Shown here piece after piece: positions 1 through 5,498 of a stretch of DNA of 5,498 bases (position 1 is its first letter; the number at the start of each line of letters is the position of its first letter). The translations under genes and the position numbers were made by a program. This DNA is from JACRIK01 sp040753835. GTDB taxonomy: Bacteria > Planctomycetota > MHYJ01 > JACQXL01. The notes under the pieces were generated by a model. It was not told where the DNA came from, did not search any database, and saw only the letters and a list, made by a program, of their open reading frames with translations. The stretch covers positions 1-5,498 of the forward strand of contig JBFMDM010000140.1 of the NCBI GenBank assembly GCA_040753835.1. Direction: 5' to 3'.

Positions 1-851
1 CAAAGACGGACAAGCCCGTCCCGCCTGATGGCGGGACTAATAAGGACAAGGCGCCGACTTCTGAAATCCCGCAGACCCAGGTAATCACGATGTCAATGGG
101 CGAGAAGGTCTATTATAAGGCCGGCCTGGTGGAGAAGATAGAGATAGAGGGCGCGATTGCCAATCCGACTATGCCTTTGGAATTCGTGGCCTGCGCGGAC
201 GGCGGCAAGGCGTATGAGTCGCTGGTGGTGCTTAAATGCAAACCCTGGAACGTCCAACTGGCCCTGATTCTGGCCGGCCTGAAGGAGGGCGGCGGACCCA
301 AGACGTTCGGCGACACTGCCAAGCCGACCGGCGACCTGGTTCTGGTCTCAATTGCCTGGCAAGACAAGGACAAGACCGCCCGCCCGAACCCCGCTCCGGT
401 TGAACAGGGCGGGGGGCAGGTTTCCTACCGCGTTGAAGAACTGCTCATTGACAGCGCCACTAAGAAGACGCTGGATTTGGTGGGGTGGTCGTTCAGCGGT
501 TCTATGTTTGTGGACGAGATGGACTATGACACCGGCAAGCCGACCGGCAAAAAGATATACCTGGCTGATATTGAGAAGAATATTATCGCATCCTGGCACG
601 ACCCGGCCGCGATTCTTAATATCCCGACCTCGGGCGGCCTTTATCTGCCTTATAAGGAACTTCTGCCGGCCGCCGGAACGAAAATCATTATGACCATCAG
701 GCCGCCGACTCCAAAGGAACTGGAGGAACTCAAGAAAGTCAATGCCGAGGTGGCTGAAAGGGAAAAGAAACTCAGGGAGGAGAGGGAAAAGCCCGCCCCC
801 CGCCCTGTTCAACCGGAGCGGGGTCCGGGCGGGCAGGAGGCCCCAAAATGA
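1..851 (+). CDS. YdjY-domain protein, 5' end missing
   Basis: The reading frame is open from base 3, so the true start probably lies left of the window. The ATG at 90 has only a weak AGG-type site before it, and the codons before it encode a Lys/Pro/Asp-rich stretch typical of a linker. The core, counted from ATG 90, runs from about residue 14 to 206. It holds IEIEGAIANP, then LEFVACADGGKAYESLVVL, KPWNVQLALILAGL, a loop, WSFSGSMFVDEMD, KKIYLADIEKN and PAAGTKIIMTIRPP. This order matches my recollection of the YdjY domain found in E. coli YdjY and many planctomycete proteins, whose function is unknown. A charged coiled-coil-like tail (KELEELKKVNAEVAEREKK) and a Pro/Gly-rich end follow. A signal peptide cannot be seen because the N-terminus is missing; export is inferred from the family. 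The stop overlaps the next start by 4 bases (ATGA), so the two are co-translated. Palindromic repeats lie inside the coding sequence at three places. Confidence 0.8.
   Translation, partial: KTDKPVPPDGGTNKDKAPTSEIPQTQVITMSMGEKVYYKAGLVEKIEIEGAIANPTMPLEFVACADGGKAYESLVVLKCKPWNVQLALILAGLKEGGGPKTFGDTAKPTGDLVLVSIAWQDKDKTARPNPAPVEQGGGQVSYRVEELLIDSATKKTLDLVGWSFSGSMFVDEMDYDTGKPTGKKIYLADIEKNIIASWHDPAAILNIPTSGGLYLPYKELLPAAGTKIIMTIRPPTPKELEELKKVNAEVAEREKKLREEREKPAPRPVQPERGPGGQEAPK
18..37. repeat. perfect palindrome in coding linker
   Basis: The arms GTCCCGCC (18-25) and GGCGGGAC (30-37) pair perfectly over 8 bp around a TGAT loop. It lies in frame in the Pro/Lys-rich linker before the YdjY domain. Its CCCGCC/GGCGGG core matches that of the hairpin at 1973-1987, which suggests a dispersed repeat family (inference). 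Confidence 0.6.
378..420 (+). repeat. 43-nt repeat, copy A, in YdjY coding sequence
   Basis: This stretch matches the reverse complement of 792-834 at 41 of 43 positions. The mismatches are at 387 and 418, and the longest exact run is 388-417 (30 nt). It is itself an imperfect palindrome: CCCCGCTC (389-396) pairs with GGGCGGGG (407-414) with one G-T wobble around a 10-nt loop. In frame it encodes the Pro/Gly-rich loop ARPNPAPVEQGGGQ between two strands of the domain, which looks like an insertion. Confidence 0.85.
792..834 (-). repeat. 43-nt repeat, copy B, inverted
   Basis: This is the inverted partner of 378-420 (41/43 identity). It encodes most of the C-terminal tail PAPRPVQPERGPGG of the YdjY protein. 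Read alone, its ends also pair: GCCCGCCC (791-798) with GGGCGGGC (827-834), a perfect 8 bp. The right arm touches the Shine-Dalgarno of the next gene. Confidence 0.85.
835..840 (+). promoter_or_regulatory. Shine-Dalgarno of the membrane protein gene
   Basis: AGGAGG is a full-consensus ribosome binding site 7 bases before the ATG at 848, and it fixes that start. It lies inside the end of the upstream gene and directly after the right arm of a GC-rich stem (791-798/827-834). Translation of the upstream gene could therefore open or close the site (inference). Confidence 0.8.
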
Positions 852-1891
852 GCGCCAATCAACTGGATTATCTCAAACGAACCGGCCGCCATCTCTGGCG
901 ATTGGTCGTTATTGATAATTCCTTCAAGGCCGGCTCGTATCTGCTGGTTGTTTCGGTCACCTTGCTTCTTGTAGCCAGAATTTTCGGGATATCATTCCTG
1001 TCCGAATCCTATCTGTTGCTTATCAGCCCGCTGGTAGGGCTGGCCGGCGGAGCAGTTATCGGCATATTCAATAAACCAACAATGGCTGATATGGCGCAGG
1101 CAATTGACGCCCGAACCGGCTCAAATAATTATCTGGTCACCGCCTATGAATGCTCATTAAAGCCGGCGTATAATCAGGTGGAAGATGCTCTGGTAAAGGA
1201 TATATCCGGGCAGGGCAGCAAGGCGCTTCGGGGATTTTCATTCAGGTATAACTGGCGGTATTTCTATCTGTTTGTGATATTATCAGGCGTGTTTATGGTT
1301 GTTTGGTTCACTCCCGTAGCGCCGCGCCAGCCGGTTGCCGATACAAGCCGGTCAACCGTGTTTGACCGGGATATCATCACAATTTCCCAGGGGTTGTCCT
1401 GGATTAAACAGAATCCTGCTACTACGCAGGAAGTAAAGGAAATTATCCGCCAGATTGAGGTATTGATACAGAATATTAAGGAGAACAGGGCAGGCAAAAC
1501 CGTGGTTCTGGAGACCATAAACGGTTTTATGAGACAGGTATCCGGGACCGTAATGCCGTCTGAAGAGTCAGCTAAACTGCAGGCGCTTCTGGCGCAATTA
1601 AAGTCGCTGGCAGGCGACAGCGAAACGGTTTCTTCAGGAAGCGAACCAACCGGAGCCGGTAATGGGGACGAATTTTCTGTGTATAGGCCGTCTTACGTTG
1701 TTCCGGAGCCGCACAGTGGCGGAGGACAGCCGGGCTTAGCCCCTGAAAAATATAGCGGCAAAAATCTGGAAACCAGCGCCGGTATTGTGGTAAAATCCAT
1801 GGAAGAGGCGATAAATAATCCCTACTTCCCTCAAGAGTATAAGGAGATAGTGAAGAAGTATTTTATGGAAGAAGTAGATAGTAAACAGTAG
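848..1891 (+). CDS. membrane protein of unknown function, three predicted helices
   Basis: The start is set by AGGAGG at 835-840 and by the 4-base ATGA overlap with the YdjY gene. Three hydrophobic segments are visible: about residues 28-48, 53-74 and 138-157. Between the second and third is a conserved-looking helix MADMAQAIDARTGSNNYLVTAYE. It resembles the 'A..iD...g....l.tA.e' pattern of DUF4175-like planctomycete membrane proteins; this is a weak recollection, not an assignment. From about 158 on the chain is soluble: a helical stretch (about 180-255, possible coiled coil), then a Ser/Gly/Pro-rich linker (about 256-300). It ends in a helical tail with NPYFPQEYKEIVKKYF, which could be a docking segment. 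I can assign no enzyme motif. Co-translation with the YdjY protein suggests a shared envelope role. The gene ends just before a palindromic intergenic region. Confidence 0.85.
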   Translation: MSANQLDYLKRTGRHLWRLVVIDNSFKAGSYLLVVSVTLLLVARIFGISFLSESYLLLISPLVGLAGGAVIGIFNKPTMADMAQAIDARTGSNNYLVTAYECSLKPAYNQVEDALVKDISGQGSKALRGFSFRYNWRYFYLFVILSGVFMVVWFTPVAPRQPVADTSRSTVFDRDIITISQGLSWIKQNPATTQEVKEIIRQIEVLIQNIKENRAGKTVVLETINGFMRQVSGTVMPSEESAKLQALLAQLKSLAGDSETVSSGSEPTGAGNGDEFSVYRPSYVVPEPHSGGGQPGLAPEKYSGKNLETSAGIVVKSMEEAINNPYFPQEYKEIVKKYFMEEVDSKQ

Positions 1892-1941
1892 TCCCGATAT
1901 TCCCCGAATGCTTTCGGGGGTCTCTGCGGAGTTCATCGGGA
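1892..1941. repeat. nested hairpin after the membrane protein gene
   Basis: The inner stem CCCCGAA (1902-1908) / TTCGGGG (1913-1919) has a TGCT loop. An outer stem TCCCGAT (1892-1898) / ATCGGGA (1935-1941) encloses it, and both are perfect. The structure starts on the base after the stop codon. No T-run follows, so it is better read as a REP-like palindromic repeat than as an intrinsic terminator, though it could protect the 3' end of the mRNA. Confidence 0.6.
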
Positions 1942-1943
1942 TA

Positions 1944-2035
1944 ACTGGCTGTCCTCCGGTCACCAGAGGCGACCCGCCTTTGGCGGGAGGCGGATCCGCC
2001 TTTGGCGGATAACAACCTTTGGTCTAACAGCCAGT
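1944..2035. repeat. multi-branched palindromic intergenic element
   Basis: The ends ACTGGCTGT (1944-1952) and ACAGCCAGT (2027-2035) pair perfectly over 9 bp. Inside, ACCAGAGG (1962-1969) pairs with CCTTTGGT (2016-2023) over 8 bp with one G-T wobble. Within that are two adjacent hairpins with TTT loops, CCCGCC/GGCGGG (1973-1987) and ATCCGCC/GGCGGAT (1994-2010). They share the 13-mer CCGCCTTTGGCGG (1974-1986 and 1996-2008) and are joined through the 12-bp palindrome GGCGGATCCGCC (1989-2000). The whole folds as a stem with two side arms, like a small non-autonomous repeat or a BIME-type unit. It sits 20 bases before the toroid gene, so it will be in its leader if transcription comes from upstream. 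Confidence 0.65.
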
Positions 2036-2055
2036 AAACAGAAAGGAAATGAATT

Positions 2056-3498
2056 ATGAAACAGAATATTTTATTAGTCGGGCTGTTGATTATAGTCGCA
2101 GGAGTGATAGTGGCGCTTTCGTTTGTGATGACGCCGATGCCCAAGGACACCAACGTCCAGCCCGGGACAAAGCCAGCGGTTGAAAAAAGCCCGGTTGACC
2201 AACAGGGACAGCCCGTGGGTGAACCGAAGCCGGAGACAGCCGAGGCCAATCCGGTATCTTCAACTCCGGCAACAGACACAACCGCCCAAACGCCGCCTGC
2301 GCCTCAGGAGCCGATCGCGCCGCCGGCAATCCCGACCCCATCGGCCTCTGCGCCGCCTCCTCCGCCCCCTCCAGTTCCTCCGGAGCAAGCCCAGTTAATC
2401 AGGCAGACCCTGGAACAGGTATTTGACAAAGGTCTTGTCTGGCTGATGACCCAACAGTTGCCTTCCGGCTCTTTTCCCGATTTGGCCGGCAAGGATGACA
2501 CGGCATTTACCTCTATGGCCCTGATTATCCTGGGCGAGGCGCCTGAGCCGGTACGTCTCAAATACAGCGATACCATTGACAAAGCGCTCTCGTTCATCCT
2601 TAAGAACGTCCAGGAAAACGGCAGTATTATGGACCCCGGCAAGGCGCCGTCGTTTGACATCTACAAGACCTCGCTGGCTATCGTGGCGCTGAAATCAATC
2701 CAGCACTTTAGGCCACAGGACAAGGCGAATAAAGATGTGATAGGCGAGACCATCAGCAGGGCAATGGCGTATCTCCAGAAATCCCAATACGGCCCGGAAT
2801 CATCCGACAAGGACATCGGCGGATGGGGCTATCAGGAAAAGGGCAGTGAAAAGACGCCTAATCCCAATCTTTCCACCACCTCGTATGTTATAGACGCGCT
2901 CTACAAGGCCGGATTGGAAAAAGACAGCGAGACCTACAAGCGCGCCGTGGATTTCCTCAACAAACTACAGGACAGCACCGAATATAACAAGACCCGCGTT
3001 ACGGGCAACAGCGGCGGATTCGTCTATTCGCCCACCGAGAGCAAAGCCGGGGATGAGACCACCAAGGACGGCCAGAAAATTCTCAAACCCTACGGCAGTA
3101 TGACATACGCAGGTCTGTTGAGTTTCATCTATGCTTATGTGGACAAGAACGACCCGCGGGTTCAGTCCGCCTACAACTGGATAAAGGCCAATTACACGCT
3201 TGAGGAAAACCCGGGCCTCAGGACCGACGCCGCGCCTAATTTAGGCAAGCAGGGTTTGTTTTATTATTATCACACCTTTGCCAAGGCGCTATCGGCCTAC
3301 GGAGAAAAGAGCATCACTACCACGGACAATACCCAGCATATTTGGGCAGAAGACCTGGTGAACAAACTCTCGTCCATTCAGAATCCGGACGGCTCGTGGA
3401 GCAATGAAAACGCAAGATGGTGGGAGGATTTCCCCATCCTGGCAACCTCGTATTCCCTGATGTCTCTTAATCTCTGCAGAAAATGGGTTGGGGAATAA
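2056..3498 (+). CDS. membrane-anchored alpha/alpha-toroid protein (prenyltransferase/squalene oxidase repeats)
   Basis: AGGA at 2044-2047, 8 bases before the ATG, supports the start. Residues 5-26 form one hydrophobic helix with no lipobox cysteine, so it is a signal anchor. Residues about 27-111 are a Pro/Ala/Thr-rich spacer with seven prolines in a row (100-106). From about 112 to 480 come roughly six helix-pair repeats of the squalene-cyclase/prenyltransferase toroid fold. The landmarks are WLMTQQLPSGSF (129-140), ILKNVQENGS (181-190), YLQKSQYG (239-246) with GGWGY (255-259), GGFVY (320-324), and SIQNPDGSW (440-448) near the end. The GSF/GGWGY/DGSW pieces are QW-like turns. No DxDD or DxDDTA-type catalytic cyclase motif is seen, and no prenyltransferase zinc ligands are evident, so a binding or scaffold role outside the membrane is more likely than an enzyme (inference). 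Planctomycetes often carry such proteins beside membrane and MoxR/VWA-type genes, from general knowledge. Confidence 0.85.
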   Translation: MKQNILLVGLLIIVAGVIVALSFVMTPMPKDTNVQPGTKPAVEKSPVDQQGQPVGEPKPETAEANPVSSTPATDTTAQTPPAPQEPIAPPAIPTPSASAPPPPPPPVPPEQAQLIRQTLEQVFDKGLVWLMTQQLPSGSFPDLAGKDDTAFTSMALIILGEAPEPVRLKYSDTIDKALSFILKNVQENGSIMDPGKAPSFDIYKTSLAIVALKSIQHFRPQDKANKDVIGETISRAMAYLQKSQYGPESSDKDIGGWGYQEKGSEKTPNPNLSTTSYVIDALYKAGLEKDSETYKRAVDFLNKLQDSTEYNKTRVTGNSGGFVYSPTESKAGDETTKDGQKILKPYGSMTYAGLLSFIYAYVDKNDPRVQSAYNWIKANYTLEENPGLRTDAAPNLGKQGLFYYYHTFAKALSAYGEKSITTTDNTQHIWAEDLVNKLSSIQNPDGSWSNENARWWEDFPILATSYSLMSLNLCRKWVGE

Positions 3499-3505
3499 AT
3501 TGTAG

Positions 3506-3523
3506 CCACAGATTACACAGATA
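3506..3523 (+). repeat. 18-nt repeat, left copy bracketing the HEAT gene
   Basis: CCACAGATTACACAGATA occurs here and again, exactly inverted, at 5221-5238. It begins 7 bases after the toroid gene's stop codon and ends 8 bases before the HEAT gene's ATG. I recall similar 'CCACAGATTACACAGAT' strings as dispersed intergenic repeats in environmental genomes, but cannot count them here. Confidence 0.8.
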
Positions 3524-3531
3524 TATGCTAT

Positions 3532-5181
3532 ATGGTAGATTGTTCTAAATCAAATCAGGATATTTCTCCATCAAAGCGTCCCATAGGTTTTGTTCTTAGT
3601 ATAATTGGATGGGGATGTTGGATTTGTTCAGTAATAGTTCTTTTAGTGTTCTCTTTATTCGGTGGGTCTGATGCTTCTCTTTTATGGGAAATAATATTAT
3701 CGCTGGCGACAAGCATATTAACCGGCTTGCTGTTCCTATCTGGATGTGTGTTATTCGTATTCGGATTTATACAAGGCGTTAAAGAAATCAAAAATCCGCA
3801 TTTATACATACCACAAAAACGGCTATTTCCTATTCTGGGATTTGTTCTGAACGGCATTGGAGTATTGCTGCTTGTATTTAGTATCGTTTTTACCATTTAT
3901 GGTCCGGAAGAGGTTAAAATAGAAGAATTGATTACCAGGTTGGATAGTAAAGACCGTCGAGTTCGCAAAAACGCCATTGAAATGTTGTCAAGAAGACCTG
4001 AAGCAAAAGAGGCGATACCCAAGTTGATTGAACTTCTGAGTGATGATGATAAGGACGTTCGTGCCATTGCCGCTAAGGAAATGGGGCGGTATGGTATTAA
4101 AGAAGCGGTACCAAAATTAATAAAACTTCTATCTGATTCGGATGGTAGGGTCCGTGCTTCTGCTGCCGACTCTCTTGGGGAACTTGAAGCGCGAGATGCG
4201 ATACCCATGCTTATTAATTTATTGAATGACAATACTTGGGCAGTCCGTGCAGCGAGCGCTGGATCTCTAGGCGAACTTAAAGCCGAGGAAGCGACACCGA
4301 AATTGATTGGACTTTTAAATGATGAAATGGAATATGTCCGCGCCGATGCCGCCGGGTCGCTTTCTATCCTTGGCGCTAAAGAAGCAGTGCCGAATATTAT
4401 TAAACTGTTAAAAGATAAAGAGCGATATGTTCGTTCTGCAGCCATTTCTGCGCTTGCAAATCTCAATGCCCGTGAGGCAATCCCGGAGATAATCAAACTC
4501 TTGAATGATGATGATTCGTGGGTCAAACCAGATGCCGCGGATGCCTTAAGCCGATTGGGTGCCACAGAGGCAATACCAGAACTTATTAAATTGCTGAGGG
4601 ATAAAGAAGATCATGTTAGACGGAGAGTTATCAGACCATTGGTTAAACTTAAGGCCACGGATGCGATAGGCGAGTTGATTAGATTATTAGATGATCCGGA
4701 AGGGCTTGTTCGTGATGAGGCCGCCAGGGCTCTTGGCAAACTGGGGGGTAAAGAAGCAATACCTAAACTCTTGAAACTGACAGAAAATGATTACCCGATT
4801 GTTCGCCAGTCGGCGATTAGGGCGATAGGTGATTTAGGTGCACAAGAGATAGTTCCAAAATTGACAAGGTTTATGAGGGAAAATGGTGCATGGATTCGTA
4901 GTTCTGCCGCTGGCGCGGCCGGCCAACTTAATGCCAAAGAGACAATACCTGAGCTCATTAAACTCTTGGATGATGATGCTTCGGATGTGCAGGGATTAGC
5001 AGCAATTTCATTGATTGAATTAGGCGCTTACGATAAAAATCCTGAAGCAATAAAAGAAGGAGCGAAATATATATTGCGATTTGGCTCTTTATACAATGAA
5101 GATTATGTGTTACGCGCGGAGGCCGCATTAAAGAAAACAGGTGTAACCGATGAAACAATAGATCAATGGAAGAAAGAATAG
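3532..5181 (+). CDS. membrane protein with about twelve HEAT repeats
   Basis: The ATG at 3532 has no Shine-Dalgarno, but it is the start that gives the full N-terminal helix set. Hydrophobic segments lie at about residues 19-43, 58-82 and 98-123. The basic residues before the first helix and between the second and third (QGVKEIKNPHLYIPQKR) suggest N-terminus in and the repeat domain outside the cytoplasm (inference). Residues 161-501 are eleven repeats of exactly 31 residues with consensus AIPxLIxLLxDxxxxVRxxAAxxLGxLxAKE, preceded by a degenerate one at about 131-160. A 48-residue helical cap closes the protein. These are HEAT/PBS-lyase-type repeats, a protein-binding solenoid; no catalytic domain is present. 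The N-terminal part is AT-rich (40 G+C in the 120 bases from 3541) and uses AAA, ATT and TTA freely, unlike the neighbours. Inverted 18-nt repeats lie just outside both ends, suggesting acquisition as a unit. Confidence 0.88.
   Translation: MVDCSKSNQDISPSKRPIGFVLSIIGWGCWICSVIVLLVFSLFGGSDASLLWEIILSLATSILTGLLFLSGCVLFVFGFIQGVKEIKNPHLYIPQKRLFPILGFVLNGIGVLLLVFSIVFTIYGPEEVKIEELITRLDSKDRRVRKNAIEMLSRRPEAKEAIPKLIELLSDDDKDVRAIAAKEMGRYGIKEAVPKLIKLLSDSDGRVRASAADSLGELEARDAIPMLINLLNDNTWAVRAASAGSLGELKAEEATPKLIGLLNDEMEYVRADAAGSLSILGAKEAVPNIIKLLKDKERYVRSAAISALANLNAREAIPEIIKLLNDDDSWVKPDAADALSRLGATEAIPELIKLLRDKEDHVRRRVIRPLVKLKATDAIGELIRLLDDPEGLVRDEAARALGKLGGKEAIPKLLKLTENDYPIVRQSAIRAIGDLGAQEIVPKLTRFMRENGAWIRSSAAGAAGQLNAKETIPELIKLLDDDASDVQGLAAISLIELGAYDKNPEAIKEGAKYILRFGSLYNEDYVLRAEAALKKTGVTDETIDQWKKE
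4012..5034 (+). repeat. eleven 93-bp coding repeats (HEAT units)
   Basis: Each unit encodes 31 residues beginning A(I/V)P or a close variant, with no insertion or deletion between units. At the DNA level the units have diverged, so the array is old rather than freshly expanded. The VR at unit positions 16-17 is kept in most units; it becomes VK in unit 6, IR in unit 10 and VQ in unit 11. Confidence 0.85.
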
Positions 5182-5220
5182 GAATTCTGGGGGATATCTT
5201 ACTGGATTAAAATCTATGTC

Positions 5221-5238
5221 TATCTGTGTAATCTGTGG
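5221..5238 (-). repeat. 18-nt repeat, right inverted copy
   Basis: TATCTGTGTAATCTGTGG is the exact reverse complement of 3506-3523. It begins 39 bases after the HEAT gene's stop codon. It belongs to a slightly longer degenerate run of 9-10-nt units: ATCTATGTCT (5212-5221), ATCTGTGTA (5222-5230) and ATCTGTGGT (5231-5239). Confidence 0.8.
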
Positions 5239-5249
5239 TTGCATTTTGT

Positions 5250-5263
5250 ATTCGTAATTCGTA
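5250..5263 (+). repeat. tandem ATTCGTA duplication before parB
   Basis: ATTCGTA occurs twice head to tail (5250-5256 and 5257-5263), between the right 18-nt repeat and the parB start. It takes the place where a ribosome binding site would be expected. It may be part of the same dispersed repeat unit as 5212-5239 (inference). Confidence 0.55.
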
Positions 5264-5269
5264 GTGTTT

Positions 5270-5498
5270 ATGAAAGACAAGATAGATAACCTGGAGAAGT
5301 TTGACAAGCGCGAGGTCCGCGAGATACCGCTTGCTGCCATCATCCTCAACCGCTTCCAGCCCCGCAAGGCCTTTGAAAAGGAGTCGCTCCGGGAACTGAT
5401 TGACTCCATCAGAGAGCACGGCGTTCTTCGGCCCATCATACTCAGACCTGACCCCCAAAAGCCCGGTATCTTTGAGATAATTATGGGCGAGCGCAGGT
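5270..5498 (+). CDS. parB: ParB-family partition protein, 3' end missing
   Basis: The 76 codons visible match the start of the ParB/Spo0J/RepB N-terminal domain: VREIPLAAIILNRFQPRKAF (16-35), then LRELIDSIREHGVLRPIILR (40-59), and FEIIMGERR (68-76). QPRK, the SI.EHGVL.PI helix and GERR are the classic landmarks. GERR belongs to the CTP-binding motif of chromosomal ParB, which loads as a clamp at parS sites and helps segregate the chromosome. The window ends right after GERR, so the DNA-binding helix-turn-helix and the dimer domain are not seen. The ATG at 5270 has no Shine-Dalgarno. A GTG two codons upstream (5264) is in frame and possible; a stop at 5255 rules out anything earlier. No parA lies next to it on the left; the HEAT gene does. 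A ParB-like regulator or nuclease outside a partition locus cannot be excluded. Confidence 0.85.
   Translation, partial: MKDKIDNLEKFDKREVREIPLAAIILNRFQPRKAFEKESLRELIDSIREHGVLRPIILRPDPQKPGIFEIIMGERR

Noticed and set aside
348..812. A 154-codon open frame on the minus strand inside the YdjY gene
   Set aside because: The sense frame has clear domain motifs and an ATGA junction with the next gene; the antisense product shows no recognisable pattern.
1902..1919. Intrinsic terminator after the membrane protein gene
   Set aside because: The hairpin is strong but has no T-run after it, and palindromes continue for another 100 bases.
1973..2010. CRISPR-like repeats
   Set aside because: There are only two 13-nt units with a 9-base gap; this is a pair of palindromic hairpins, not an array with spacers.
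1944..2035. tRNA-like cloverleaf
   Set aside because: The fold has only two inner arms with TTT loops, and no seven-base anticodon loop or TTC-type loop sequence is present.
2056..2140. Lipoprotein signal on the toroid protein
   Set aside because: No cysteine follows the hydrophobic helix, so a signal anchor fits better.
3500..3529. Promoter TTGTAG - 18 bases - TATGCT before the HEAT gene
   Set aside because: It matches only 3 of 6 and 4 of 6 consensus bases and lies inside a repeat, too weak to annotate without transcript data.
3897..4565. A 222-codon open frame on the minus strand
   Set aside because: It lies wholly inside the HEAT gene, and its Ser/Ala-rich repeats mirror the 93-bp coding units. 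It is a shadow of the real repeats.
3497..5250. Target-site duplication outside the inverted 18-nt repeats
   Set aside because: I compared the bases beyond 3506 and 5238 and found no convincing direct repeat, so transposition is not directly shown.

Overview
The window looks like chromosomal DNA from an uncultured bacterium, most likely a planctomycete or a relative (moderate confidence). The clues are a YdjY-domain protein of the type I associate with Planctomycetota, a membrane-anchored toroid protein of the squalene-cyclase/prenyltransferase fold, and a mix of GC-rich genes with many short palindromic repeats. No 16S rRNA or other decisive marker is present, so this rests on recalled family resemblance. 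All genes read on the + strand.

Layout. Positions 1-851 hold the 3' part of a YdjY-domain gene, open to the left edge. Its stop codon overlaps the start of a three-helix membrane protein of unknown function (848-1891). A 164-bp gap follows, almost filled by two nested palindromic structures (1892-1941 and 1944-2035). Next comes a membrane-anchored toroid protein (2056-3498). After it lies a more AT-rich gene for a membrane protein with about twelve HEAT repeats (3532-5181), bracketed by two inverted copies of an 18-nt repeat (3506-3523 and 5221-5238). The window ends inside a parB-type gene (5270 to the edge), cut right after its GERR motif. No stretch over 300 bases lacks a gene.

How the parts relate. 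The first two genes are certainly arranged for translational coupling (ATGA overlap plus a strong Shine-Dalgarno). With the toroid gene they may form an envelope-associated module: a probably exported YdjY domain, an inner-membrane protein and an anchored alpha/alpha toroid. Their joint function is unknown. The HEAT gene seems to be a later arrival: it differs in base composition, has no clear Shine-Dalgarno, and sits exactly between the inverted repeats. The right-hand repeat lies directly in front of parB.

The best leads are: (1) a 43-nt inverted repeat, 41/43 identical, with both copies translated in frame inside the YdjY gene, which suggests palindromic elements that insert into coding DNA; (2) the HEAT gene as a repeat-bounded cassette between the toroid gene and parB; (3) the dense palindromic element at 1892-2035.
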